Source: CAYRJD01 sp965247395 (GTDB lineage: Bacteria; Actinomycetota; Acidimicrobiia; Acidimicrobiales; Poriferisodalaceae). Taken from it: a DNA stretch of 64,000 bases. Of the stretch, positions 25,953 through 35,122 are shown piece after piece. The notes beneath the pieces were generated by a model. That model did no database searches. It was not told the origin of the DNA and saw nothing but the letters and a program-made list of their open reading frames with translations. The stretch spans positions 186,001 through 250,000 of the forward strand of contig OZ252012.1 in NCBI GenBank assembly GCA_965247395.1, given 5' to 3'. Both the position numbers and the translations under genes were made by a program. Positions within the stretch are counted from its first letter, which is position 1, and each line of letters begins with the position of its first letter.

Positions 25953-26933
25953 GTGCCAACAGCATTTATTACCGGCATAACCGGCCAAGACGGTCAGTAC
26001 CTGGCCGAAATCCTTCACGAGAAGAACTACAAGGTTTATGGCCTCATAACCGGTCAGCGAAATCCAGTCGCTGATGAAATCCACCGGACCTTGCCTTTTG
26101 TTGAGTTGCTGGAGGGGGATCTTGCCGACCTTTCCTCTTTGATAGCGGCGCTGGAATTTTCTCAACCCGACGAGGTCTACAACCTTGGTGCCATCTCGTT
26201 TGTGGCTCTGTCGTTCAAGCAAGCGGAGTTGACGGCCAACATCACCGGCCTGGGCGTGCTGAGATTGTTAGAGGCAATTCGCTTGGTAGGTGGCCGCGAA
26301 AATCCGATCCGCTTCTACCAGGCTTCGTCTTCTGAGATGTTCGGCAAGGTCAGAGAAACGCCGCAGAACGAGCTAACCCCGATGCACCCCCGCAGCCCCT
26401 ACGGCTCGGCCAAAGTGTTTGGGCATCACACAACTGTGAACTACCGCGAGAGCTACGGCATTTTCGCCTGCAGTGGAATCTTGTTTAACCACGAATCTCC
26501 CAGGCGAGGGATGGAGTTTGTTACCCGCAAGGTCACGAACGCTGTGGCACGCATAAAGCTGGGGCTAGCCGATGAGGTGGCGCTCGGCAATCTCGATGCC
26601 AAACGTGATTGGGGGTTTGCTGGCGACTATGTGAAAGCGATGCACGCCATGCTGCAACAATCTGAGCCAGAGGATTACGTGGTGGCAACCGGCGAAACAC
26701 ACGCCGTACATGAATTTGTCAAACTGGCTTTTGAAGCGGCTGAAATCGAAGACTGGGAACGCTACGTCCGTATTGACCAGCGGTTCATTCGCCCGGCTGA
26801 GGTTGATCTGCTTATCGGTGACGCAGCCAAGGCCGAACGTCAGCTCGGCTGGAAACCGGTGATGCCTTTCACCGAGCTCGTGCGAACAATGGTTGAGCAT
26901 GACTTGGCTTTGGAGCAAGCCAAGCTTCAGTGA
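25953..26933 (+). CDS. gmd: GDP-mannose 4,6-dehydratase
   Basis: About 326 residues from the GTG at 25953, chosen because the family begins right there (PTAFITGITGQDGQYLAEIL) and a ggag ribosome site precedes it; an ATG at 25881 would add 24 unrelated residues. Short-chain dehydrogenase fold: the NADP loop is GITGQDG, the catalytic part is SSSEMFG and the YxxxK pair is in SPYGSAK, followed by NHESPRRG and FAGDYV. It makes GDP-4-keto-6-deoxymannose, the precursor of rhamnose, fucose or perosamine type sugars; the enzyme for the next step is not in the window. Its TGA overlaps the GTG of the following gene. Confidence 0.94.
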   Translation: MPTAFITGITGQDGQYLAEILHEKNYKVYGLITGQRNPVADEIHRTLPFVELLEGDLADLSSLIAALEFSQPDEVYNLGAISFVALSFKQAELTANITGLGVLRLLEAIRLVGGRENPIRFYQASSSEMFGKVRETPQNELTPMHPRSPYGSAKVFGHHTTVNYRESYGIFACSGILFNHESPRRGMEFVTRKVTNAVARIKLGLADEVALGNLDAKRDWGFAGDYVKAMHAMLQQSEPEDYVVATGETHAVHEFVKLAFEAAEIEDWERYVRIDQRFIRPAEVDLLIGDAAKAERQLGWKPVMPFTELVRTMVEHDLALEQAKLQ

Positions 26934-29101
26934 ATGCCGCTTTGAACCGCGTTACGGCGTGTATCACTAGGGGGGTGTCGTTGCGCTTTTGGGGTGCGGC
27001 GGCAGTCTTTTTGCTGCCCCTGCTTATATGGCCCGGCGCCACTGAAGCCCAAACCTTGGCGCCTACAACAATCACCATCGAAGGTCGCGGATGGGGACAC
27101 GGCAACGGGCTAGGACAATGGGGCGCATTGGGCTATGCAATCAACCACGGTTGGACTAGCGCACAAATTGTTGATCACTTCTATAGCAATACAACCGCGG
27201 GAACCGTAAGAGATCGCGATTTACGAGTCCATTTGACTCGCAATGACGAGCGCGATTTGTTGGTTACGTCGGGAACCGCTTTCTCGGTTGAGGGACACGG
27301 CTTTTCGGCTGGCGAAGTGGCTCGTTTGCGAGTAGCGGGAAACAATCGTTTTGACATTTTCAGAACCTCTGGTTGTAGATCGACCGGATCACAGGTTGCT
27401 GACAACATTTCCGGTCAGAGAAGCTCCAACGGCGACTCTTACATCGAAGCCACTCCCCAAAACACCGACTACTCCCTAGATGACGTCAGCCGCATGCTGG
27501 TGGTGATCTACTGCGACGCTCAGGATCCAGGAGTTGAGTCGCTACGCACTGCATATCGCGGCATCGTCGGACTCCTTGAACAGACCGAGGGATATGCCTT
27601 CAACCGTGTGCCGTTGGAGCAATATCTGCGTTCGGTAGTACCAAGCGAGATGCCTTCTCATTGGGGAGGGCTTGGTAACGGACATGGCCTGCAAGCCCAA
27701 GAAGCACAAGCCATAGCCGCTCGTTCGTGGACTTTGGTGACAGCTGAAGATCGTGCCCGGCGAGGGTTCTTTACCGACACGTGCGACTCAACTCGTTGTC
27801 AGGTTTACAACGGAGCCGCCGTTGATAGCACGCCTAAAGATTTCGGAACTCGGCTCATACACACCAATACGGCGGTGTTGAATACGGCCGGACTTGTGCG
27901 CGTCAATTCTGACAGCAGTTACGCATTCACCGAATACAGCTCCAGCAGCGGTGGTTGGACGGCTGGCCTATCTGACGGTTCAAACTTCCCGGCCGTCATT
28001 GACGAGGGCGACAACTATGTGGACAATCCGAATCACGTCTGGAGCACGACCATTCGCCGAGTGGATGTCGAGGCCGCTTACCCATCGATCGGGCAACTCA
28101 AGGGCATAGAGGTGTTTAAGCGAAACGGGCGCGGTGAGTGGGGCGGGCGCGCGAGAGGCATCCGGCTGTATGGCACCGCAGGCACTCAAACGCTCACATT
28201 TTCACGCTGGGCCAATGACACTTTCCGTAAGACGTTTGCCTTGCGTTCGGACTGGTATCGCTTCCCGCAATTTGGCGAAGGAACGAGCTTCAACGTTGAA
28301 ACGGTTGAGCCAAAGGCCGAAGAAGTAGCAGAACCTGAAGAACCGCCCGTAGAGGGAGAAGGGCTCTGGGTAGCCAAATCTGATGGCACGGTGCTTGCAT
28401 TTGGAGCAGCCGGACATCACGGCGACGCCGCTGACATCGATCTTGGTTCACCATTGGTGGGCATAGCCGCCCATCGCAGCGGGCGTGGGTACTGGCTGGT
28501 GACTGCTGATGGAGACGTGCACGGCTACGGAGAGGCGGAAGACTTCGGATCTGCCAGAGATCAGAACTGCTTGAAGCCAGTAGTGGCGATAGCGGCGCAC
28601 CCCTCGGGCGACGGCTACTGGCTAGCCGATGAAAACGGAGGCATTTACGGCTTCGGTGAAGCCGACACTGTCGGCAACGGTGAAAACTTAGAGATGCTCA
28701 GACCGGTTAGTTCAATTGTTGCTTCAAGCACTGGCGACGGGTATTGGTTGACCGACGCAGGCGGCGGCATCTACAACTTTGGTGACGCGCAAGCCCACGG
28801 CTCTACAAGAGGGAAACGTTTACCAGCGCCCGCCACGGGACTGACTGCAATACCAACAGGCAACGGGTATTGGCTGCTGACCACAAGCAGCGAGGTGTAC
28901 CAGTTTGGAAGCTCAGAACACTTGGGTTCGCGAGGAAGTCTTGACAATCGACGGCCGGCAGTGACGCTTGCGGCTACCAAGAGCGGTGGGGGCTATTGGA
29001 TCGTGTGGGATGACGGAACATCATTCCCGTACGGTGATGCGCCCGACTACAGCACCAGCTCCGCTGGCCCTGGAGTGGTTGCGGTCGCTGCCTTGCAGTG
29101 A
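26930..29101 (+). CDS. Secreted SpoIID/LytB-domain protein with C-terminal GYWL repeats
   Basis: 723 residues from a GTG overlapping the gmd stop. A signal peptide (hydrophobic about 20-35, AEAQ before the cut) leads to GRGWGHGNGLGQWGALGYA, the SpoIID-family glycine/His motif. The SpoIID domain proper is about 195-400, with VPLEQYLRSVVPSEMPSHW and QAQEAQAIAARSW. After a Glu/Pro linker, six repeats of the type GYWL..DGG.Y.FG occupy 28360-29070, a beta-propeller-like module common in Acidimicrobiia. SpoIID enzymes are lytic transglycosylases on denuded glycan in spore formers; here a wall-remodelling or wall-binding role is inferred. Coupling to gmd is unusual. Confidence 0.88.
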   Translation: MNAALNRVTACITRGVSLRFWGAAAVFLLPLLIWPGATEAQTLAPTTITIEGRGWGHGNGLGQWGALGYAINHGWTSAQIVDHFYSNTTAGTVRDRDLRVHLTRNDERDLLVTSGTAFSVEGHGFSAGEVARLRVAGNNRFDIFRTSGCRSTGSQVADNISGQRSSNGDSYIEATPQNTDYSLDDVSRMLVVIYCDAQDPGVESLRTAYRGIVGLLEQTEGYAFNRVPLEQYLRSVVPSEMPSHWGGLGNGHGLQAQEAQAIAARSWTLVTAEDRARRGFFTDTCDSTRCQVYNGAAVDSTPKDFGTRLIHTNTAVLNTAGLVRVNSDSSYAFTEYSSSSGGWTAGLSDGSNFPAVIDEGDNYVDNPNHVWSTTIRRVDVEAAYPSIGQLKGIEVFKRNGRGEWGGRARGIRLYGTAGTQTLTFSRWANDTFRKTFALRSDWYRFPQFGEGTSFNVETVEPKAEEVAEPEEPPVEGEGLWVAKSDGTVLAFGAAGHHGDAADIDLGSPLVGIAAHRSGRGYWLVTADGDVHGYGEAEDFGSARDQNCLKPVVAIAAHPSGDGYWLADENGGIYGFGEADTVGNGENLEMLRPVSSIVASSTGDGYWLTDAGGGIYNFGDAQAHGSTRGKRLPAPATGLTAIPTGNGYWLLTTSSEVYQFGSSEHLGSRGSLDNRRPAVTLAATKSGGGYWIVWDDGTSFPYGDAPDYSTSSAGPGVVAVAALQ

Positions 29102-29113
29102 TTGCGCTGTTGA

Positions 29114-32100
29114 GTGAGTTCCCAGACACAACAGCATGAGTCAGCCTCTGTTGGCGAAATAGCTGGTCTAACCGCGACACCAGCACAGTTGATGCCTGGA
29201 ACGGCACCGAAAGTGCTCGCAGTGGTTTCTTACCCCGGCCGCATGGACTGGTTGGAACAGACGCTGCAATCGCTTGCTGATCAGGAGTACTCAGCCCAAG
29301 AGGTAGCGGGCCTTGATGTGGTGGTGCTTTTTAAAGACGATCCCAAACAAGATCAGCCAGCCCTGCCAGGGTTACAAAGCCGTGTGAATGCGATCCTGCC
29401 GTCGGCTGTTATAAGTGAGGCAGTCGATCATCGCGCAATTCCTGCGGTTAACTACACCCGAGCTGTCAACAATGTGTGCGCGGCGAACATCGACGCTCAC
29501 TATCTGCTCTTACTGCGAGACGGTGTGGTGCTCGACCCAGACGCTTTAAGAGCTCTAGTTGGTGATGCTGTCGAAACCGAAGCGGGTGTGGTTGGCCCAA
29601 AACTGATTGATCGTGATCAACATGATCACTTGGCCGATGTAGGCGGAACCGTCGACCGGCTTGGTGTGCTGACACCGGCCGCCATGCCTGGAGAGCTTGA
29701 TCAGTCGCAATATGACAGCGCTCGCGATGTTTTTGTTGCTCCGATCGGAGCGATGCTGATTCGCACAGACACCTTTAGGAGTATCAACGGATTCGATCCG
29801 ATAATGAACGCCGGCGGTGCTCATGTGGATTTGTGCTGGCGAGTGCAGATGTCTGCGCGGCGCGTGCGAGTTATTCCCACTGCTATTGGCTACCAACCCC
29901 TTGAGGCAACTTTTCCAGATGTGAGCTCCCTAGATGCGGGCTCTCTCACCGCAGATGCTCGCTCAAGCGCTAGCAGTGACGCTCTGTCGGCGCCGACCAC
30001 TATTGCTGCCCACCGAATCCTTTACAGCCATCGCATCAGAACCTTCATCAAGTGCTACGGCTGGGTACATCTGCTGCCAGCCTTTTCATTGGCCGTAATC
30101 GTTGGGCTGATTCAACTTTTCTATGCGCTAGCGCGCGGGCGGTTTGGTCAAGCCAGTGACATAGCAACGGCGTGGCTCTGGAATCTGCACCATGCACCGT
30201 CTCTGTTTCGTCAGCGACGACGAACCCAACGACAGCGGGTATTGCGTGATGCCGCTCTGCGTCGTCGCCACTTGGTGTCATCAAGGCGTGTTGAAGATTG
30301 GGCTCGATCTTGGCTTAGCTCTGCTGGCGCATTAACAGAATCGGCCAGAGCACCGGGTGGAATTCTCAGCGTTGACAGGCTCATCAAGATGAGAGCGGGG
30401 CTGGTGGTGTGGTCCCTAACGCTGGCTGTGCTGGCTTTTGGTAGCCGACACCTAATTTCACGTGGTGTGGCAAGCTTTGGCCAGTTCGCAGATTTTGCTA
30501 GCACGAGCTTGCTTATTGAAGCCTTTTGGGGCGGTTGGCGAGAAGTGGGCGCAGGTGCAGCGGGCGTCGGTTCCTCCGCTATCGGTTTGCTAAGCGTCGG
30601 CTCTTTGGCGGCATTTGGTGCAGTCAGTTTGCTAAGGCATTTGCTGATTATCGGTTTGATTCCGCTGGGGTTGTTGGGCATTTGGCGACTAACCAAAGTT
30701 GTTAGCGGCTCAAAATCTCGTCTTCTTGCTGTCGTCTTGTACGCGCTTAACCCTCTTCCATTTGCCGCTCTGACTGCCGGTGCCTGGGATGCGTTGTTGC
30801 TCTATGCGACGCTCCCTTTCGTATTTGCGTCTGTTATTGGTTTGGCGGACCCTTCCAGCTTTGTGGTGGCGCCAAACAGCGGTGCTTTGCGCAACAACCC
30901 TGATGGAGATCTCTTAGGTGGTGAAAATGCACCGGTATCGACCTCGCCGAATGTTGTTGCGACTCAACCTGAACTTGGAGGATTGACTCACAAGAACCCC
31001 AGTGAGCTACGCCGGCGTGGGCGCATAGCGCGTGTAGTGCGCCTGGCCTTGTTGATCGGTGTGGTTGCTGCGTTCGAGCCATTGGTGCTGGTGTTGGCTC
31101 CATTGGCGGCCTTGGCGCTTGCGTTGGTAGGGGCGCTCTACCGCCGCTACAGATATGCGATAGCGGTTGTGGCCTGGACTCTCGCCGCCTGTGTTTTGGC
31201 TGGCCTGGTGAACGTGCTTTGGGCATTTGAGTTTGATTCAGTATCGGAATTTTTTGCAACCGCTTTGAGCGACCCAGCAATAACCGAACCGCACAGCCTG
31301 ATCGACCTGCTTCGGTTTGAGATCGGCGCATTACAGGTGGCTTGGCTTGGCTGGGGACTGTTACTGGCAACAGTTACCGCTGCCCTAATAACCACGGGAC
31401 GCAAAACGTTTTGGGCCTTTAGTGGATTGGCTCTAGCTGCGATTGGCTTCGGACTGGCCTGGTCAGCCGAACATGGCTGGATTGATTCAGTCGCGAACAC
31501 GTTGTTTGGCATAGAACTCATCGGTTTAGCTACGACGTCCGCCTCACTAGGTCGCCTGACCTTGGTGATGGCGGTGATCGGGTGCTGCTGGGCGATTGCA
31601 GTTGGTTCAGCCGGAGTGCGGTTCTCAGGCTTGTCCAGCAAAGCAGGCCGAGCATCAGTTCCTGCGACAAGGGTTGCTGCAACAGGAGAAGGCGGCTATC
31701 CGATCGGGTTTTGGGCACAACGTGTAGCGCTGCTACTTCTCAGCGTTGGTGTGGCTGCGGCTGTGCTGCCGACGCTGGTGTCAACACGCTCCGGCGATTG
31801 GGAAGCATCAGAATTCGACTTAGAGATTCCGCTCTCGTCGATTGATGATCGCGGAGTGGGGTCGTCTTACCGGGTGCTGTGGGTGGGCCAACCTGAAGTG
31901 TTACCGCTGGCAAGTCGTTCTTTAGCTGACGGTGACTCAACGCAAACCTCTTCAGCCCCGGCATATACGAGTCTTTATGTCGCTACTTCGGTGCGGGGCT
32001 TTCCTGATGTACGAGCGCATTGGCCCGGCCCGATTACTCCGGCCGAGCAACGTTTGTTAGAAGCAATTCACTTAGGTCTTAACGGTGAGACTTTGAGAAT

Positions 32101-32749
32101 GGGTCGATTGTTAGGGGCCTTTGGCATCCGCTACGTGGTGGTCGTTAATCGCTCGGCACCGTCCTACGCACAAGGCTGGGAGCGTCCTCCGCCCGCCGCT
32201 GCACTGAATGCCTTGGAGTCTCAGATTGACCTGTTGCCTGTGGCGACAGATACCGCCGTACGTGTCTTCCGCAATGAAGCGTGGTGGCCGTCGCGTGCGC
32301 AGTTCATCCCACCGGTGGAAGCGGGTGTTGCCACATCGCAACTTGAGTTGATCGTTACGGATCTAACGCGTGGGGTGGGAGTGCTGACTGACAACCGACT
32401 GGTGACTAACCAGCGAGGTCAAGTCGGAGCAGGACAGGTGCTGGTGGCCGAATCGTTTGACAACAACTGGCGCCTTGAAACCACGGCGGGCTCGGTGCGC
32501 CCTGAGCTTGCGCTGGGTTGGTCGATGAGTTTTGAATCTCCCGTCGATGGTCCTGCACAGTTGCTTTATGACCGACCAGAAGACGTGGCGAGCGCGGCTG
32601 TCGCCCAGGTGCTGCTATGGATAGCTCTGCTTTGGTTAGCGCTGGGCCAGCCAACTCCCTTCGTGGATCGCATTGCGTCTAGGTACAAGGTCGCCAGGAC
32701 AGCCAAGCGGGCGACCCAAGAAGACGCGAACAAGTCTGAGGCTGGATAG
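29114..32749 (+). CDS. Large membrane glycosyltransferase with N-terminal GT2 domain
   Basis: 1211 residues from a GTG at 29114. Residues about 30-290 are a GT2-type domain (VLAVVSYPGRMDWLEQTLQSL, YLLLLRDGVVLDPDALRALV, GGAHVDLCWRVQ), with the usual acidic metal motif weakly conserved. From about 310 the chain has a dozen or so membrane segments, then an outside region of about 350 residues and a last membrane helix (about 1157-1176) with a basic cytoplasmic tail. This build, followed by a DUF5719-like gene, is conserved in actinobacteria near manC, fbiA/B and pmm. It is likely an envelope glycan polymerase or transferase; the substrate is unknown. Its stop abuts the ATG of the next gene. Confidence 0.87.
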   Translation: MSSQTQQHESASVGEIAGLTATPAQLMPGTAPKVLAVVSYPGRMDWLEQTLQSLADQEYSAQEVAGLDVVVLFKDDPKQDQPALPGLQSRVNAILPSAVISEAVDHRAIPAVNYTRAVNNVCAANIDAHYLLLLRDGVVLDPDALRALVGDAVETEAGVVGPKLIDRDQHDHLADVGGTVDRLGVLTPAAMPGELDQSQYDSARDVFVAPIGAMLIRTDTFRSINGFDPIMNAGGAHVDLCWRVQMSARRVRVIPTAIGYQPLEATFPDVSSLDAGSLTADARSSASSDALSAPTTIAAHRILYSHRIRTFIKCYGWVHLLPAFSLAVIVGLIQLFYALARGRFGQASDIATAWLWNLHHAPSLFRQRRRTQRQRVLRDAALRRRHLVSSRRVEDWARSWLSSAGALTESARAPGGILSVDRLIKMRAGLVVWSLTLAVLAFGSRHLISRGVASFGQFADFASTSLLIEAFWGGWREVGAGAAGVGSSAIGLLSVGSLAAFGAVSLLRHLLIIGLIPLGLLGIWRLTKVVSGSKSRLLAVVLYALNPLPFAALTAGAWDALLLYATLPFVFASVIGLADPSSFVVAPNSGALRNNPDGDLLGGENAPVSTSPNVVATQPELGGLTHKNPSELRRRGRIARVVRLALLIGVVAAFEPLVLVLAPLAALALALVGALYRRYRYAIAVVAWTLAACVLAGLVNVLWAFEFDSVSEFFATALSDPAITEPHSLIDLLRFEIGALQVAWLGWGLLLATVTAALITTGRKTFWAFSGLALAAIGFGLAWSAEHGWIDSVANTLFGIELIGLATTSASLGRLTLVMAVIGCCWAIAVGSAGVRFSGLSSKAGRASVPATRVAATGEGGYPIGFWAQRVALLLLSVGVAAAVLPTLVSTRSGDWEASEFDLEIPLSSIDDRGVGSSYRVLWVGQPEVLPLASRSLADGDSTQTSSAPAYTSLYVATSVRGFPDVRAHWPGPITPAEQRLLEAIHLGLNGETLRMGRLLGAFGIRYVVVVNRSAPSYAQGWERPPPAAALNALESQIDLLPVATDTAVRVFRNEAWWPSRAQFIPPVEAGVATSQLELIVTDLTRGVGVLTDNRLVTNQRGQVGAGQVLVAESFDNNWRLETTAGSVRPELALGWSMSFESPVDGPAQLLYDRPEDVASAAVAQVLLWIALLWLALGQPTPFVDRIASRYKVARTAKRATQEDANKSEAG

Positions 32750-34594
32750 ATGCGCGGATCGTGGTGGCTTCGATTGCTGATACCAGCGGTAGTAGTGGCT
32801 GCGCTGGTTGTTGACGCAACGCTGAGTACGCCAAGTGCTTCATTTAGCGATCCGGTTGTAACGGAAATAGCAAACGAGGTGGAAGTTCCGGCGGAAGAAA
32901 CACTCACCTCCACGTGGTTTTGTCCTGTCGTTCACATGCGCGAAGTAGACAGACCTGCAACGGTGCAAACTCCTGCGCTGGCTGGCACAACGCAAGGCGA
33001 AACCGCCAATAACGAAGACGAGGCTTTAGCCGTTGAAGAAGTGGTTGAGTTTGTTCCACTTGAGATTGATACCGAGATATTGATCACCAACATCACCGAC
33101 CGCACGGTGCGGGCCTTGCTGGAGCTAAACAGCACACGCGACAGTGAGTCGGTGCCGTTGGTTATTGGACCTCACGAAGTCAAGAGCGTTATTGCAGCAG
33201 ACATAGAGGTAGAGCCAGGCGAACTGATGTCGGCAGTGGTGGAGGTAGCTGGTGGGGGAGTTGCAGTGACTCGTCGATTGGTTTCGCAATGGGGAGTTGA
33301 TGAAGCGCGCTGTTCCAGCACGTTGTCGTCTCAGTGGGAAATACCGATGGGTGATACGCAAACCGATGCCCGCGATCTCATTGTGATTCAAAATCCGTTA
33401 CCGCGTTACGCCGTTGTCGATGTGAGTCTTGCTAGCGATGTCGAGTCGGGCGCGTTCAATTTGCCTGAGTTGCAAGGTCTGGTTATTCCTGGTCGGGCGA
33501 CGAAAGTGATTGACGTTGCCAGTTACGCCCGCCGCCGCACGGTGGTGTCCGCAACTGTGTTTGTGAGGACTGGCCGAGTCACCGCTGATCACATATCTGT
33601 TTATGACGGCAGTGTCGGGCGAGCCGGGTTTTCAGCCGAGTTAGCCATACCCGCTACCTCTGATGTTTGGTGGGTGCCGCTGCCTGGGATTGATGATTTC
33701 AGCCATGCGTTTATTCGTGTGTTGAACCCGAGCGATGAACTCGCCGAGGTGGAGATAAGTGCCAGGAGCGGCGGCAGTTCGGGTGCCAGCGATACGGATG
33801 ACACCACTGGTATAAGCGCCGAACCTTTCGAAGATTCGGTGTCAGTCGTCGTGCTTGCGAACGACGTAACTGAACTAAGACTGGCGTCTAGTACGACAGC
33901 AGAACCTGATTCGCACACCCTGCTGGTTGATGCTGGTGAGCCAATCGCAATCAGCATTAGATCGCTAAATGGAGAACTGATAGCGGTCGCCTTGGAGATA
34001 CTTATTGGCGATCCTGCTGAGCCGTCCGCCCCCGGCGACCAGGCTGATTCTGAGCAGGCAAGCACGGAGGAATCACTTGCTGATTCTGAGCAGGCAAGCA
34101 CACCGGCCTTAACCGCTGAAGAAGAACTAGCAGCGGCAATAGAGCAAGCCTTGCTTGAAGAACAAAGCGAACTCGATATTGAGCCTGTGCCCCCACTGTT
34201 TGATGCAGTGGCCGGGTTGGCATCTGTGCCCGCGCACGCTGCGCCCAGAACTCGCTGGTTGCTTGTGATACCGCCAGCGCTTGGAACCGATGCGTATGTG
34301 ACACTCATGATGGTGCCGAACACGGAGTCGACTACTAAAGAAGAATCACAAGGCAGCGAGGATCAACAAAGCGGGGCTTCTGACACTTCATCCCTTGAAG
34401 CGGTTGTGGTACAGCGCCAGCTTGATGGTGAGCAGATTGCGACGATTTCCGTGCCCGCTTCGGGTGTTGTTACTCAACAGCTGACCAGTGGCACTGTTCA
34501 CCTGTTGGAATCAGATACGCCTTTCGTGCCGGTTGTTTACTCGTTCACCCCATTCGCTCACGGATTGAGCGGCATCGTTGCCCTGCCCTACTAA
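32750..34594 (+). CDS. DUF5719-like exported protein
   Basis: 614 residues. One N-terminal hydrophobic segment (about 6-22), then an entirely extracytoplasmic, beta-rich and acidic chain. WFCPVV near residue 62 and the paired-domain organisation, plus position directly after the large GT2 gene, match actinobacterial DUF5719 proteins; I name it from context and layout rather than a catalytic motif. Low-complexity insertions are striking, including a near-exact duplication ADSEQAST...ADSEQAST and runs of Glu/Ala/Ser. It probably works with the upstream membrane glycosyltransferase at the cell surface. The end of the gene, with its stop, is duplicated. Confidence 0.78.
   Translation: MRGSWWLRLLIPAVVVAALVVDATLSTPSASFSDPVVTEIANEVEVPAEETLTSTWFCPVVHMREVDRPATVQTPALAGTTQGETANNEDEALAVEEVVEFVPLEIDTEILITNITDRTVRALLELNSTRDSESVPLVIGPHEVKSVIAADIEVEPGELMSAVVEVAGGGVAVTRRLVSQWGVDEARCSSTLSSQWEIPMGDTQTDARDLIVIQNPLPRYAVVDVSLASDVESGAFNLPELQGLVIPGRATKVIDVASYARRRTVVSATVFVRTGRVTADHISVYDGSVGRAGFSAELAIPATSDVWWVPLPGIDDFSHAFIRVLNPSDELAEVEISARSGGSSGASDTDDTTGISAEPFEDSVSVVVLANDVTELRLASSTTAEPDSHTLLVDAGEPIAISIRSLNGELIAVALEILIGDPAEPSAPGDQADSEQASTEESLADSEQASTPALTAEEELAAAIEQALLEEQSELDIEPVPPLFDAVAGLASVPAHAAPRTRWLLVIPPALGTDAYVTLMMVPNTESTTKEESQGSEDQQSGASDTSSLEAVVVQRQLDGEQIATISVPASGVVTQQLTSGTVHLLESDTPFVPVVYSFTPFAHGLSGIVALPY
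34043..34101. repeat. 23-bp direct repeat, 36 bp apart, in frame
   Basis: Exact copies at 34043-34065 and 34079-34101 (starting gctgattctg, ending gcaagcac). The 36-bp period keeps the frame and gives a 12-residue repeat with core ADSEQAST in an acidic linker of the DUF5719-like protein. Confidence 0.92.
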
Positions 34595-34610
34595 ACGGGC
34601 CCTACTAAAC
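34585..34610. repeat. 12-bp direct repeat carrying the stop codon of the DUF5719-like gene
   Basis: gccctactaaac occurs at 34585-34596 and 34599-34610, 14 bp apart. The first copy contains the TAA (34592-34594) of the gene; the second lies beyond it. Confidence 0.9.
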
Positions 34611-34633
34611 AGATAGAGCGCAGGTAGGACTTC

Positions 34634-35122
34634 ATGGATCGCTTTTTACTAGCCGCAGCAATCGTGATTGTCACGGCAGGAGTTGCGATGTTTATGCGTT
34701 ACCGCAGTGCGCGCCGAGTGTCACTGTCTGGCTCAGTATCGGGCAAACAAGCATCAAATGGCTATACCCCGAGCAGCCATGTTCCGAGTGGCTATATACC
34801 AAGTGGCATCGCGATGGACGACCTAGTGGCCTGTGGCCTAGCTCCACCAGCGGACGCAGCCGCATTCATTGTCGTGTTTACCGAGGCGACGTGTCGCACA
34901 TGTGCGGCAGCGTTGCAGACAGCTAACGGGCCTTTAGGTGCCGGATTGACTGTGATTGAAGTGGAGTACACGGCCCAAAGCGACCTGCAAAAACGACTAG
35001 GGATTGACACCGTGCCGACGACGGTCTTAGTAGCAAACGATGGGGCAGTGCTAGCTGGCTGGTCGGGCAAGATCGACGAGGCTGAGCTGGCGGCCGCAAC
35101 CCAACTCGCTACGAATCGTTAG
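34634..35122 (+). CDS. Membrane-anchored thioredoxin-like protein
   Basis: 162 residues. An N-terminal membrane helix (about 3-22) places the rest outside the cytoplasm if the helix is N-in. A small linker shows slipped repeats (GYTPSSHVPSGYIPSG). The thioredoxin fold has the active pair C87-x-x-C90 in FTEATCRTCA and the conserved cis-proline in IDTVPTTVLV. It is likely a thiol oxidoreductase for exported proteins. It follows the DUF5719-like gene by 39 bp, an arrangement also seen in other actinobacteria. The 3' end overlaps the convergent ftsH by 14 bp. Confidence 0.85.
   Translation: MDRFLLAAAIVIVTAGVAMFMRYRSARRVSLSGSVSGKQASNGYTPSSHVPSGYIPSGIAMDDLVACGLAPPADAAAFIVVFTEATCRTCAAALQTANGPLGAGLTVIEVEYTAQSDLQKRLGIDTVPTTVLVANDGAVLAGWSGKIDEAELAAATQLATNR

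Noticed and set aside
30834..31370. Open frame of 178 codons on the minus strand in the large GT2 gene
   Set aside because: Pro/Arg-rich mirror of membrane-segment codons, with no homology pattern or ribosome site.
33601..34323. Open frame of 240 codons on the minus strand inside the DUF5719-like gene
   Set aside because: Its Ser/Ala/Thr-rich product is the mirror of the acidic low-complexity coding strand, and it lacks a ribosome site or domain. It is a shadow of the real gene.
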